Positions 22,460 through 34,751 of a stretch of DNA of 64,000 bases are shown piece by piece. Where the stretch lies: contig NC_055996.1 of assembly GCF_018446385.1 (NCBI RefSeq), positions 129,070,532 to 129,134,531 of the forward strand. The letters are read 5' to 3'. The stretch comes from Zingiber officinale (Eukaryota; Streptophyta; Magnoliopsida; Zingiberales; Zingiberaceae). Below the pieces are notes generated by a model. It did not search any database. It was not told the DNA's origin and saw nothing but the letters and a program-made list of their open reading frames with translations. The stretch's first letter is position 1, and every line of letters begins with the position of its first letter. Both the position numbers and the translations under genes were made by a program.

Positions 22460-24402
22460 TCCAGATCCACGCAGTCGGTTGCAGCCAAGAACGGGCAAGT
22501 GGACCGGAAATCACTTTCGGGCCTGGGGACTTAGTAGGAGTTGAAGTGCCCCACGACGACGCTCTGCTCGTTAAAGCGGTAATAACAAATTACACTATTC
22601 ACCGCATATTTGTTCAACATTATATTCAAGAAGGCGTTCGATCAGCTGCAAATTGATCGAATGAGCTCGAGCCAATGACAACACCGCCTACGGGTTTACT
22701 GGTAATGAAGTGCAACTGATCGGACAGTCTCACTGCTACCTCGCTTGGGGAGAAGAGCCCTCAGAGGACTATAGATCAATTTCGTGGTGGGTGCATATCT
22801 CATTATAGTTCTATTATTTGGGACGAATTGGCGCATTACGTTCCGACCTTCCATCATAGGGTATCTGGAGGACAAAGTGGGAGAATGGGAGATCGCTAGC
22901 AGCTCGGCGGTGCTATATAGAGATGATCCGAGCAGGCTTGTTCCGCTCGGAAGGTGCCCCGGATCGAGGTACACGCCATAACCGAGAAACCTCCCGCTTT
23001 AATTTATGATGAAAAGGAGGAGGTTCAGATCCATCCAACCCGATCGAGGCCACGACTTTTATCGCCTCGATCCGGAGGGAGCAGGAGGAGCTGATCCAAT
23101 GCCTCCAACGAAATCATGATGTCTTCGTCCGTCGACACATGAGTTGTCGAATCTCACCGAGCATAGGCGCAAAGATGAGTTGCATGTCCGATCGGACGCT
23201 ATCCGATAAAGCAGAAAAGAGATTTCGGTCTTAGGCGAATGCCATCATCCAAGGAAGTAGAGAAACTTCGAGGTCGCCACATACGCGAGGTGCGCTTCCC
23301 GAGCCGGCCGGGCTAACGTAGTATTAGTCTCCAAGCCGGGCGGCAAGTGGAGAGTGCATCGACTTTAGGGACTTAAACAAAGTGTGCCCCAAAGATTTTT
23401 ATCCCCTAGATAGATCAGTTGGTGGACTCTACGGTCGTGCGAGTTAATATGTATGCTCGACGCCTATCAAGGCTATCATCAAGTGCCGCCGCCCGTGAAG
23501 ATCAAGAAAAGTCAGCTTCGCCGATGGCACATATTGCTATAATGTGATGTCGTTCGGATTGAAGAATGCCGGGTCACCTATCAACGCTTGATGAACAAGG
23601 TGTTCAGGGATCGGTCGGAATCTGGAAGTCTATGTGGGCGACATTCTTATCAAATCCGTCGAGCGGCCGATCTCTTCAAGGACATGAAAGAAACCTTCCG
23701 AACGCTACGCAAATATGGAGTCAAGCTAAATCCCGAAGTGCCTGTTCGGAGCAAAAGGAGTTCTTGGGGTACATAGTGACCGAGCGGGGAATCGAGGCAA
23801 ATCCCAAAAAGGTGAAAGCTCTACAAGACATGCCGCCTCCCGTAAATACAAGGGAAGTGCAGCGGTTGACCGGTCGGATAACCGCTTTGTCCAGATTCAT
23901 CTCCAAAACCGTCGATCGGAGCCTACCATTCTTCAAGATTCTGCGCAAGGCTACTAAGTTCTAGTGGGATGAAGAATGTGACCGAGCATTCGAAGAATTG
24001 AAAACATATCTTAACTCTCTGCCTGTGCCAAGCCGATCGGGGTGAGTCACTTTATATTTATTTGTCGTCAATCGAGCATGCTGTGGGCTCAGCACTTGTG
24101 AGGGAAGAGCCGGTGTATTTTCCGAGCCACATTTTAAAAGATGTCAAATCTCACACGGGCTCGAGAAGTTGGCCTTTGCTTTGGTTCTAGCCGCTCGGCG
24201 CCTTCGACCGTATTTCTTGGCTCACACCATCATTGTCCGGACGAACAGTCCACTAGGAAGAGTACTGTTGAATCCAGAAACGTCCGGACGGCTCATCAAG
24301 TGGACGACAGAACTAAGTGAATTTGACATCCAATACCAGCCCCGCTTGGCGATCAAAGCGCAATCCTTGGCTGATTTTGTGACCGAAGTGCAAAGGCCAT
24401 AG
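22460..24402 (+). pseudogene. Gypsy protease, reverse transcriptase and first RNase H, decayed
   Basis: Landmarks appear in shifting frames: GKWRVH near 23340, AYQGYHQ near 23465, the RT thumb QKEFLGYIVTERGIEANPKK near 23755, and RNase H remnants ending ETSGRLIKWTTELSEFDIQY and SLADFVTE (to 24402). Stops and frameshifts are frequent, and the RT active-site YxDD stretch is not readable. This part cannot make an active enzyme. Confidence 0.72.
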
Positions 24403-24411
24403 CCGGAAGCT

Positions 24412-25566
24412 ATGTGGAGAATATATGTGGATGGGTCTTCCACTCGGCTCGGAAGTGGGATTGGAATATTGCTGTTCTCACCTCAAGAAAAAAAGATACA
24501 CCTATCCGTCCGGCTGGATTACAAAGCAACCAACAATGAAGCGGAGTATGAGGCCCTCATAGCCGGATTGCAGGCAGCGCGGCATGTAGGAGCCGGTCGG
24601 GTGACACTTTATTCGGATTCACAGTTGGCCGCTCAGCAACTTTCTGGCACCTTTGAAATCAACAGCGTTCGGCTTAGACTCTACGCTGAGGCCTTTGAAA
24701 AACTCAAAGCTACTTTCCGAGAGGTCCTTATTCGGAAGATTCCCCGAACGGAGAACCAAGCCGCCGATGAGTTGGCCAAACTAGCAAGTTCTATAACGCC
24801 GGTCATTGTACCGAGGCCAGTTGAACAAGTATCTTTGGTGGCACACGTTGACCGGATGGAAGGCCTCATGTTTCCGGACGACTGGAGGACTCCCATCACA
24901 GAGTTTTTGCGTTCGGGTGTCAGACCGGCCGATCGGGAAGAAGCCCAGCTGCTCAGGAGGAGGGCCGGTCGGTTCACACTCATCGGCGATCAGCTCTACA
25001 AGAAGGCTTTCTCTCGCCCGCTGTTGAAGTGTGTGAGCTCGGAAGACTCGGCTTACATCCTCCAAGAGGTACATCAAGGATCGTGCGGAGGACATCCGGG
25101 CAGACGGTCACTAGCTAGGAAGATCCTGCTAGCTGGATATTTTTGGCCGACCTTACAAATAGACGCCGCTCGGACAGTATCTACATGCCTTTCATGCCAG
25201 AAGTATCACAACTTCTCCCACCGACCGGCAGAGGAGATGAAAGTATCAACCGTTTCATGTCCGTTCGATCAATGGGGAATGGATATTGTGGGTCCATTTC
25301 CAATGGCGACCGGACAGAAGAAATTTTTGCTGGTGGCGGTCGATTATTTTTCCAAGTGGGTGGAGGCCAAACCACTAGCCAGGATCACCGAGCAGATGGT
25401 CAAAAAATTCATCTGGCAACACATCATCTCAGGGTTCTATCCTCGCCGATTGGTTTCAAAATGGACGGCAATTCACGGGGAAGGTGCTAGAAGATTGGTG
25501 CAAATGCTACTGGCATCGAGCAACACTTCACGTCCGTGGCTTACCCCAAAGCAGGCCGTCAAGTAA
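24412..25566 (+). CDS. Second RNase H plus integrase of the Tat-type element
   Basis: A single open stretch of 384 codons. Residues 1-130 are a second RNase H: YVDGSSTRLGSGIGILL with the first catalytic Asp, NNEAEYEALIAGL with Glu, LYSDSQL with Asp, and ENQAADELAKLAS near the end. This extra domain is characteristic of the Tat lineage. The integrase zinc region follows (HQGSCGGHPG, then CLSCQKY), then the catalytic core start WGMDIVGPFP. The frame shifts near residue 350, where the second catalytic Asp should sit: the expected D-N-G context reads SKWTAIHGE. The integrase is therefore probably inactive, and the rest continues in another frame to about 25930. Confidence 0.8.
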   Translation: MWRIYVDGSSTRLGSGIGILLFSPQEKKIHLSVRLDYKATNNEAEYEALIAGLQAARHVGAGRVTLYSDSQLAAQQLSGTFEINSVRLRLYAEAFEKLKATFREVLIRKIPRTENQAADELAKLASSITPVIVPRPVEQVSLVAHVDRMEGLMFPDDWRTPITEFLRSGVRPADREEAQLLRRRAGRFTLIGDQLYKKAFSRPLLKCVSSEDSAYILQEVHQGSCGGHPGRRSLARKILLAGYFWPTLQIDAARTVSTCLSCQKYHNFSHRPAEEMKVSTVSCPFDQWGMDIVGPFPMATGQKKFLLVAVDYFSKWVEAKPLARITEQMVKKFIWQHIISGFYPRRLVSKWTAIHGEGARRLVQMLLASSNTSRPWLTPKQAVK

Positions 25567-25930
25567 ATCGGAAATTCTCCGGATTCTCAGCGCCGGCCGA
25601 CCACGTGGGAGGAAGTTGGCGGATGGAGGCGTTTATGGGCCATACGAGACTCCTAAGGAAGGAACGGCCACACCTTTCATCGGTGTACGGCGATAGCCAT
25701 TCCTGAAGTCTGGCCGAGTCCGTCTCGGTCCAATGTTACGATGAAGGCAACGCCGAGCGAAGGAACATGGAGTGATTTGTTGACGAGAGCGAGCCAAGAC
25801 ATCCGTTCCGGTGATGGCATACCGTCAACGGATGAAGCAAAACTACAACCGACGCTATTCAGATCATTCTGTGTCGGCGACACAGTGCGGAAGAAAGTCA
25901 AGCGGTCGGCCACGACGCCGCAAACTTGAA
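25567..25930 (+). pseudogene. Gypsy integrase C-terminal remnant
   Basis: A late block reads MKATPSEGTWSDLLTRASQD, then a region ending FCVGDTVRKKVK. The latter resembles the GDLVLRKV motif that closes Tat integrases. Frames are broken on both sides. Confidence 0.55.
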
Positions 25931-26558
25931 GTCTGCAAGTCCTTCAAAATCATCGAAAGTCAGCGGCGGCCAGTATTATTTGGAGGATAAGGACGGTCGG
26001 TAGTTAGATAGACCGTGGAGCGCGAACCACCTCCAGCCTTACCAGGCGGGATGAAAGGTGTATCAATGTAAATCATCCTGTGTACTTTTTTCGACTGAAT
26101 ACTTGAAATGCAGAAATGAAGAATCAAGAGAACAAAATAAGGCATCATCAACAAGAATCGAAGGCCCCGTACCGTTCGGACGGAGATAAATTATCCGAGC
26201 CAAAATGCTCGGCGAAGCAGACCCTGAGCCGTTCAGCCAGGAGTATGTTCTCCAAGCTAGGTGAAAGGTGCGCTAAATATAAATTTATATACTTTTTGGT
26301 CGCCTATATACTTGTGATGCAGGGAGCAAAAAGATGAAAACACATTGAGCGTTCTCCCTGAACGGCGAACCGTTCGGCAGGGGCATATGGATTATTCGAG
26401 CCAAGCGCTCGAATAGCGAAGGCCCCCGAGCCGATCGGCCAGGAGGAGTATGCATTTAGATTCGTAAGCAAATGACCCGTGCCGTTCGGATGGGCATAAA
26501 AACTGTTCAAGCACGGGATAAGGTATGAAGGCCAAGGTCGCTCGACCTGGTAAGGAGT
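25931..26558. other. Spacer between pol and the satellite, with diffuse repeats
   Basis: No coding domain. Loosely repeated blocks with 'GCCGTTCGG', 'GGCATA' and 'TTCGAGCCAA' words occur near 26170, 26370 and 26490, spaced about 100-200 bp apart. They look like older, more diverged tandem material than the array that follows. Confidence 0.5.
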
Positions 26559-29500
26559 TAGCCTTGAAGGTCGACGAGCCCCGTCGTTAAAGATCGAGAG
26601 CCGCGCCGACCGGCTATAAATATCCGCGCCGTCGAGCTCCGACGTTAAAGATCGAGAGACGAGCCGGCGTCTATAAACGTCCGAGCGGAAGGTCGACGAG
26701 CCCCGTCGTTAAAGATCGAGAGCTGCGCCGACCGGCTATAAATATCCGCGCCGTCGAGCTCCGACGTTAAAGATCGAGAGACGAGCCGCCTATAAACGCC
26801 CGAGCGGAAGGTCGACGAGCCCCGCCGTTAAAGATCGAGAGCCGCACGACCGCTATAATATCCGCGCCGAGCTCCGACGCTAAAGATCGAGATGAGCCGG
26901 CGTTTTAAACGTCCGGCGAAGGTCGGCGAGCCCCGCCGTTAAAGATCGAGAGCCGCCCATCGGCTATAATATCCGCGCCGTCGAGCTCGGACGCTAAAGA
27001 TCGAGAGACGAGCCGCCTAAAAACGCGTCGGCGGAAGGTCGACAAGCCCCGCCTTTAAAGATCGAGAGCCGCCGCCGCCGCTATAATACCCGCGCCGTCG
27101 AGCTCCGGCGTTAAAGATCGAGAGCGAGGCGGCGCTATAAACGTCCGACGGAGTCGACGAGCCCGTTGTTAAAGATCGAGAGCCACGCCGACCGCTATAA
27201 ATACCGCGCCCGACTCCGACGTAAAGATCGAGACGAGCGGCGCTATAAACGCCCGAGCGAAGACGAGCCCGTCGTTAAAGATCGAGAGCGGCGGCTATAA
27301 ATACCGGCCGAGCTCCGAAAGATCGAGAGCGAGCCGGCGTCCTATAAACGCGAGCGGCGTCGACGAGCCCCGTCGTTAAATATCGAGGCGCCGCCGACCG
27401 CCATAAATATCCGCCCCGAGCTCCGGTTAAGATCGAGAGGCGGGCCTATAAACGCCCAAGCGGAAGGTCGACGAGCCGTCGTTAAAGATCGAGAGCCGCG
27501 CCGCCGGCTATAAATATCCGCGCCGGCCGAGCTCCGACGTTAAGATCGAGAGACGAGCCGGCGCCTATAAACGTCCGAGCGGAAGGTCGACGAGCCCCGT
27601 TGATCGAGAGCCGCGCCGACCGCTATAAATATCCGCGCCGCAAGCTCCGGCGTTAAAGATCGAGACGAGCGCGGCCTATAAACGCCGAGCGGAAGGTCGA
27701 CGAGCCCGCCGTTAAAGATCGAGACGCGCCACCGCTATAAATATCCGCCGCGAGCTCCGGCATTAAAGATCGAGACGGCCGCGCCTATAAACGCCGAGCG
27801 GAAGGTCGACGAGCCCGTCTTTAAAGATCGAGAGCCGCGTGACCGGCTATAAATACCGCCCGCCGAGCTCCGGACGTTAAAGATCGAGACGAGCCGGCGT
27901 CTATAAACGCCCGAGCGGAAGGTCGACGAGCGGGCCGTTAAAGATCGAGACGCGCGGCGACCGCTATAAATACCCGCGCCGTCCGAGCTCCGTTAAAGAT
28001 CGAGAGCGAGCGGCGCTCTATAAGCCCGAAGGGAAGGTCGGCAGCCCCGTCCGTTAAAGATCGAGAGCCCGCCGACCGGCTATAAATACCCGCGCCGTCC
28101 AAGCTCCGGCGTTAAAGATCGAGAGCCCGATAAACGTCCGAGCGGAAGGTCGACGAGCCCCGTCGTTAAAGATCGAGAGCCGCGCCGACCGGCTATAAAC
28201 CGCGACGAGCCGAGCTCCCGACGCTAAAGATCGAGACGAGCCGCGTCTATAAGCCCGAGCGGAGGTCGACGAGCCCCGTCGTTAAAGATCGAGAGCGCCG
28301 ACCGACCGCTATAAATATCCAGCGCCGAGCTCCGACGGCTAAAGATCGAGACGCAGCCGCTCTATAAACGCCCGAGCGGAAGGTCGACGAGCCCGCTTTT
28401 AAAGATCGAGCCGCACCGACCGCTATAAATACCGCGACCGTCGAGCTCCGACGTTAAAGATCGAGAGACGCACCGGCGTCTATAAACGTCCGAACGGAAG
28501 GTCGACGAGCCCGTCGTTAAAGATCGAGAGCCGCGACCGACTATAAATATCCGCGCCGCCGAGCTCCGGCGTTAAAGATCGAGACGGCAGCCGGTGTCAT
28601 AAGCCCGGCGGAAGGTCGACGAGCCCGCTTTTAAAGATCGAGCCGCCCGACCGCTATAAATACCGCGTCGAGCTCCGACGTTAAAGATCGAGACGAGCCG
28701 GCGTCTATAAACGCCCGAGCGGAAGGTCGACGACCCGTCGTTAAAGATCGAGAGCCGGCCCGACCGCAATAAATACCAGCGCCGCGAGCCCGACGTTAAG
28801 ATCGAGACGAGCCGGCTTTATAAACGCCCGGCGAAGGTCGACGAGCCCGTCGTTAAAGATCGAGAGCCGCGACCACCGCCTATAAACCCGTCGAGCTTCG
28901 ACGTTAAAGATCGAGACGAGCCGGCGTTATAAACGCTCCGAGCGCAAGGTCGGCGAGCCCGTCGTAAAGATCGAGAGCCACGCCGGCCGCTATAAATATC
29001 CGGCCGTCCGAGCTCCGGCGTTAAGATCGAGACGAGGCGGTGTCTATAAACGCCCGAGTGGGAAGGTCGACGAGCCCCGCGTTAAAGATAGAGAGCCGCG
29101 CCGACCGGCTATAAATATCCGCGCGCCGAGCTCCGGCGTTAAAGATCGAGAGACGAGCCGGCGTCTATAAACGCCCGGCGGTAGGTGGACTAGCCCGCCT
29201 TTAAGATCGAGAGCCGCGCCGACCGGCTATAAATACCCGCGCCCGGGCGCCGACGTTAAAGATCGAGAGACGCGCCCTATAAACGTCCGAGCGGAAGGTC
29301 GACAGCCCCTTCAAAGATCGAGCGCGCCCGCTATAATACCGCGCCGTCCGAGCTCCGGCTTAAAGATCGAGACGCCGACGCGTCTATAAACGCCCCGAGC
29401 GGAAGGTCGACGAGCCCGCAGTTAAGATCGAGAGCCGCCGGCCGACCGCTATAATATCCGCCAGCGCCGAGCTCGGCGTTAAAGATTGAGAGGCGAGGCG

Positions 29501-32190
29501 GCGCTCTATAAACGCCCGGCGGAAGGTCGACGAGCCCGTCGTTAAAGATCGAGAGCCGCGCGGCAATAAATACCGCGCTCGAGCTCCGGCATTAAAGATC
29601 GAGAGACGAGCGGCGCCTATAAACGCCCGAGCGGAAGGTCGACGAGCCCCGTCTTTAAAGATCGAGAGCGTGCCGACCGGCTATAAATACCTACGCCCCC
29701 GAGCCCGACGTTAAAGATCGAGGCGAGCCGCGCTATAAACGTCCCGGGGAAGGTCGACGAGCCCCGCCGTTAAAATCGAGAGCCGCACCGACCGCTATAA
29801 ATACCCGCCGGCCGAGCTCCGGCGTAAAGATCGAGACGAGCCGACGCCTATAAACGTCCGAGCGGAAGGTCGACGAGCCCTTCGTTAAAGATCGAGAGCC
29901 GCCGGCTATAAATACCGCGCCGTCGAGCTCCGACGTTAAAGATCGAGACGAGCCGACGACTAAACGTCCGAGCGGAAGGTCGACGAGCCCGTTGTTAAAG
30001 ATCGAGCCGCGCCGGCCGGCTATAAATATCCGCCGCCGAGCTCCGGCGTTAAAGATTGAGAGACGAGGCGGCCTATAAGCCCGGCGGAAGGTCGACGAGC
30101 CCCTGCCGTTAAAGATCGAGAGCGCGCCGACGGCTATAAATATCCGCGCCGAGCTCCGGCGTTAAAGATCGAGAGACGAGCGCGTCTATAAACGCCCGAG
30201 CGGAAGGTCGACGAGCCCGCTTTTAAAGATCGAGAGCCGCTACGCCACCGGCTAACAATACGTCGAGCTCCGACGCGTTAAAGATCGAGACACGAGCCGC
30301 CGTCTATAAACGCCCGAGCGGAAGGTCGACGAGCCCGTCGTTAAAGATCGAGAGCCGCGCCGACCGGCAATAAATACCGCGCCGTCGAGCTCCGACGTTA
30401 AAGATCGAGAGACGAGCCGGCGCTTATAAACGCCCGAACGGAAGGTCGACGAGCCCCGTCGTTAAGATCGAGAGCCACGCCGACCGGCTATAAATATCCG
30501 CGTCGAGCTCCGACGTTAAAGATCGAGACGAGGCCGCGCTATAAACGCGTCCGGCGGAAGGTCGACGATCCCGTCGTTAAAGATCGAGAGCCGCTACCGA
30601 TCGGCTATAAATATCGCGCCGCGAGCTCCGACGTTAAAGATCGAGAGGCGAGCCGGCGTCTATAAACGCCCGAGAAGGTCGACGAGCCCCATTTTAAAGA
30701 TCGAGCCGCCCGCTATAAATTCCCGCGCGTCGAGCTCGACGTTAAAGATCGAGGCGAGCCGTCTATAAACGCCCGAGCGAAGGTCGACGAGCCCCGTCGT
30801 TAAGATCGAGAGCCGCCGACCGGCAATAAATACGCGCCGTCGAGCTCCGGCGTAAAGATCGAGGAGCCGCTTTATGCCCGAGCGGAAGGGTCGACGAGCC
30901 CGTCGTTAAGATCGAGAGCGCCGGCCGCTATAATACCGCGCGCGAGCGACGTTAAAGATCGAGGCAGGCCTATAAACGTCCCGAGCGGAAGGTCGACGAG
31001 CCCGTCGTTAAAGATCGAGCCGCGCCGACCGCTATAATATCCGCGCCGTCGAGCTCCGACCGTTAAAGATCGAGCCGAGGCCGTCTAGCCAATATCCGCG
31101 CCGGCGAGCCCCGCCGTTAAAGATCGAGAGTCGCGCCGGCTATAAATATCCGCGCGCCGACGAGCTCCGACGTTAAAGATCGAGAGACGAGCCGCGTCTA
31201 TAAACGCGCCGATGGTGGACGAGCCCTGTCGTTAAAGATCGAGAGCCGCGCGACCGGCTATAAATATCCGCCGTCGAGCTCCGACGTTAAAGATCGAGAG
31301 CGAGCCGGTGTCTATAAACGTCCGAGTGGAAGGTCGACGAGCCCCGTCGTTAAAGATTGAGAGCCGGCCGACCGGCTATAAATATCCGCGCTCGAGCTCC
31401 CGACGTTAAAGATCGAGACGAGCCGCGATATAAACGCCGGTAGGTGGACTAGCCCGCTTTAAAGATCGAGCCGCGCCGACCGCTATTAATACCGCGGCCG
31501 AGCGCCAACGTTAAAGATCGAGAGACAATAAACGCTCCGCCGGAAGGTCGAGCCCCGCCGTTAAAGATCGAGAGCCGCCCCGGCTATAAATACCGTCGCG
31601 CTCCGACGTTAAAGATCGAGAGACGAGCGGCATCTATAAACGTCGAGCGGAAGGTCGACGAGCCCGTCGTTAAAGATTGAGGCCGCGACCGACCGCTATA
31701 AATACCCGTCAAGCTCGACGCTTAAAGATCGAGAGCGAGCCGCTATAAACGCCCGAAGAAGGTCGACGAGCCCGTCGTTAAAGATCGAGAGCCGCGCGAC
31801 CGGCTATAAATATCCGCCGAGCTCCAACGTTAAAGATCGAGAGCAGGCGGCCTATAAACGCCCGAGGGAAGGTCGACGAGCCCCGCGTTAAAGATCGAGC
31901 CGCGCTGACCGCTATAAATACCCGGCGCCGAGCTCCGACGTTAAAGATAGAGACGAGCCGCGCTATAAACGCCGAAGGAAGAAGGTCGACGAGCCCCGCC
32001 GTTAAAGATCGAGAGCCGCGCGACCCGCTATAAATATCCGCGCCGCCGAGCTCCTACGTTAAAGATCGAGACGCGCGCCTATAAACGCCCCGAGAAGGCC
32101 GACGAGCCCCGCTTAAAGATCGGAGCCGCGCCGATCGGCTATAAATACCCGCTACCGACGAGTTCCGTCGTTAAAGATCGAAAGTAACCC
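26559..32190. repeat. Satellite-like tandem array, 122-bp dimer of two 61-bp halves
   Basis: About 5.6 kb of GC-rich tandem DNA. Each dimer alternates two related halves. Half A runs through TTAAAGATCGAGAGCCGCG and CTATAAATATCCGCG; half B runs through TTAAAGATCGAGAGACGAG and CTATAAACG, then GAGCGGAAGGTCGACGAG. The first full dimers are 122 bp apart (GGTCGACGAG at 26569 and 26691). Later units are mostly shortened by small deletions. By length there should be roughly 45-50 dimers; I did not count them exactly. The array lies between integrase and the antisense gene, inside the LTRs of the Tat-type element. Open frames inside are by-products of the repeat. Confidence 0.95.
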
Positions 32191-32551
32191 GCGACCGTGA
32201 ACTTGGACGGAACTAAGGACGCCAAATAACGAGCGTTCGCAAGTACTAAATTGATTAAGGCCGATCGGCCGTCAGTTTGTCAATACTTCGCATTCGTTGA
32301 ACGCAAACAGTATAGCCAAGCGCTAAACGATTTTGAGGAAAACGAGCCAATCGATTAAACTGATCGGTCGTCTAGTGAGAAACACGTGGAGCCTAATTGA
32401 TTCTACGAATGAGCATCAAACAGAATAAAAAGGGGCAGTGAAGGGCAAACAAAAATACAAGTAAAGGAACACAATTATGCCGAACGGCACGTACAAAAGT
32501 TTTACATTCGCAAAGCGGATGAAATACAGAAAGTACTTAGAAGAACTCGCC

Positions 32552-34094
32552 TCACTCCGGGTCCTCAAAATTAAAAAAGGCGTCCGGGATATCATCTATC
32601 ATGGCCGTCAGGTCGGAGGCGGGAATGTGCATTCCCGCAGGAAGGTGGCCACCCTTCTTCAAGTACGCCATGGTGACCTTGACCGCCTCGGCGAAAGTTG
32701 AGGAGACGTTGCCGTCGAATTTTACGCCGAACCGCTCCGAGCGGAGGTATTCTTGGCGCGCTGCTGCCAGGCGACTCGACTCTCCCTCCTTATATTGTCT
32801 GAGCGCCGCCCGGGAGGCAATCAGTGAATCTTGAAGAACTTTCTGGTCCACCTCCGCTTTGGTGCATTCAGCAGAACGCCCATCCCGTTCGGCAGCCAGT
32901 TGGGCCTCCAGCTTTTTAGATTGCTGATCTAGGGCTCGGACTTCAACTTTCATCTTATCCAGATCAGCAATCGCCCGCCTCTTTCGGCTGCTGGCACGCT
33001 TCATGTCCCCATCGCGCTTCTTCACTAAGTCTTCGAGTCGAGCCACCTCTGTAGCCAGGTCGGCGGCCTTCTTCTGTTCGGCCTCGAGGGCTTGTTTCTC
33101 CCGCTCGACCGATGGACCTCCCGACACTTGGAGTTTTTCTAGGAGATCCTCCAGCTCGGCTAGCCGATGGCTAGTGGCGATTTGCTCAGCCCAACGCTAT
33201 AATGGAAATAATAAAATCAGGAGCCAAACGGTAGCATGGCACAGGAAGAAAAATGAACGTACCTGAGTGGCCTGCTGCATGTTGTTATCGCCGAGCTGCT
33301 TGGGCGTCATGAGGGCCACCTGAATATGGGCATCCTCGAAGAGCTTGGCGAGCGGACCCGTAAGGGTTATTTCATGAACGGGGCTTGATGGTCGATCGGT
33401 AGATAATAAATATTCCTCCGAAGGAAATCGGAGGGTCGTCTTGATGGTCGGGTGGCCGGACGCCTCTTCGGCCTGCGATCGCTGGCCCGAGGACTCCCTA
33501 TGGTTGAAGTCTCACCACTGGCGTCAAGCGAGACGAGTCCGCGGAGGAGAGCCGGTGTCGTCACGATGGGCGAGGCCACGGGGTCCCGATCCGCGATTCC
33601 GCAGGATCGGGCGAGCAATCTCGACGGCGCGTGGTTCGCCTCTCTTGGTCGGCGGAAGTGGAGTCTTCGACGCTTCCGCCGAACTCCCAAAGGTGAATCG
33701 TGCAGGGATTCTCACTGGGAGCAGAAGAAGCAGGATCCGCCTGACCTCCGTTGAGCGGCTTGCCAACTGCTTTGGTGATCGCGCCTCTCTCAGACATCGC
33801 TACGGGACTGAGACCCGCTCGGCGAGTTCTTTTTTGGTAGCCGCCTCAATTTCCACGGCCTTCAATTTCAGATGATCGGTAGCCTTGGAGCGCCACATGA
33901 CTTCAGCTGCAGCAGAAGAAATTAAAATCAGTTAGACAAAAAAGGTGAAAGAAGTAAAGAGTCCTTACCCATGCGGTAGGGGAGGTTGGCCCGAACGGGA
34001 GATAATCTAAAAATGTACAACACCCCCTTGAGAAGCAACTGGTCGATTTTGTACCGTTGACCGGACAACCAGTTTGCCTCATGAAGGTAGGCTG
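32552..34094 (-). pseudogene. Antisense intron-containing coiled-coil gene in the gypsy 3' region
   Basis: Read on the minus strand there are at least three exon-like blocks with good splice borders: about 34094-33969 (ends at a GTAAGGAC donor), 33906-33263 (CTGCAG acceptor, CAG/GTACGT donor) and 33196-32552 (TTATAG acceptor). The last encodes a long heptad-rich Lys/Glu/Ala segment, likely coiled coil (EKQALEAEQKKAADL and DKMKVEVRALDQQSK). A conserved-looking tail follows (EYLRSERFGVKFD, ending DAFFNFEDPE). The middle exon opens with EVMWRSKATDHLKLKAVEIE but has frame breaks. The 5' part is cut off by the TRIM at 34095. Antisense genes in this position are known in Grande and other Tat elements. 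Function is unknown. Confidence 0.6.
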
Positions 34095-34751
34095 TGTAGG
34101 ATCGAAAAGAATTTAGATATCTCCACAATGACATGATATTGTCCACTTTGGGCCTAAGCGCTCATGGTTTTGCTCTTGGGCTCTACCCAAAAGGCCTCAT
34201 GCCAATGGAGATATCTTTCTCTTATAAACCCATGATCTTTTCCATGTGTTTTCAATATTGGACTATGTTTGCAATCTTGCAACCCCAACAATCCCCCCCT
34301 CAAACAAAGGACCATGGGTTTCCCACGTCCGATCCTCGACCCACCAGGTCTTCTCGGGCTTACCGACCTACTAGGACTTCCTCCTTGCCTAGCAGGACTT
34401 CCTGCGCCTCGGTCCACCCGACCTACTAGGACTTCTCCGGTCCTCTAATCACATAAGAGCCCCTACTTTCTTTGTTCGAGGTCAATATTGTACTCACATG
34501 GTTCAATCGGACCATAGCTCTTGTTCGGTTAAACCTTCTCAGCTCTGATACCAATTGTAGGATCGAAAAGAATTTAGATATCTCCACAATGACATGATAT
34601 TGTCCACTTTGGGCCTAAGCGCTCATGGTTTTGCTTTTGGGCTCTACCCAAAAGGCCTCATGCCAATGGAGATATCTTTCTCTTATAAACCCATGATCTT
34701 TTCCATGTGTTTTCAATATGGGACTATGTTTGCAATCTTGCAACCCCAACA
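34095..34751 (-). mobile_element. TRIM (miniature LTR retrotransposon)
   Basis: Two nearly identical 196-bp direct repeats (34095-34290 and 34556-34751) begin TGTAGGATCG and end CCCCAACA. The 265-bp interior has no coding capacity. The complement of 34542-34553 is TGGTATCAGAGC, a tRNA-iMet primer site beside the right repeat, so the element reads leftward. The flanks (GGCTG and GTTTG) do not form a target duplication, and the two sides belong to different parts of the host gypsy element, so a deletion probably started here. Confidence 0.85.

Noticed and set aside
28572-29566. Small Arg/Ser-rich open frames inside the satellite
   Set aside because: Translations of the repeat unit; they appear and vanish with each small indel.
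26559-32190. Possible CRISPR array
   Set aside because: Units are contiguous tandem repeats without unique spacers, in a plant retrotransposon.
34154-34429. Proline/arginine-rich frames inside the TRIM
   Set aside because: TRIMs are non-coding; frames span LTR and interior without any domain.
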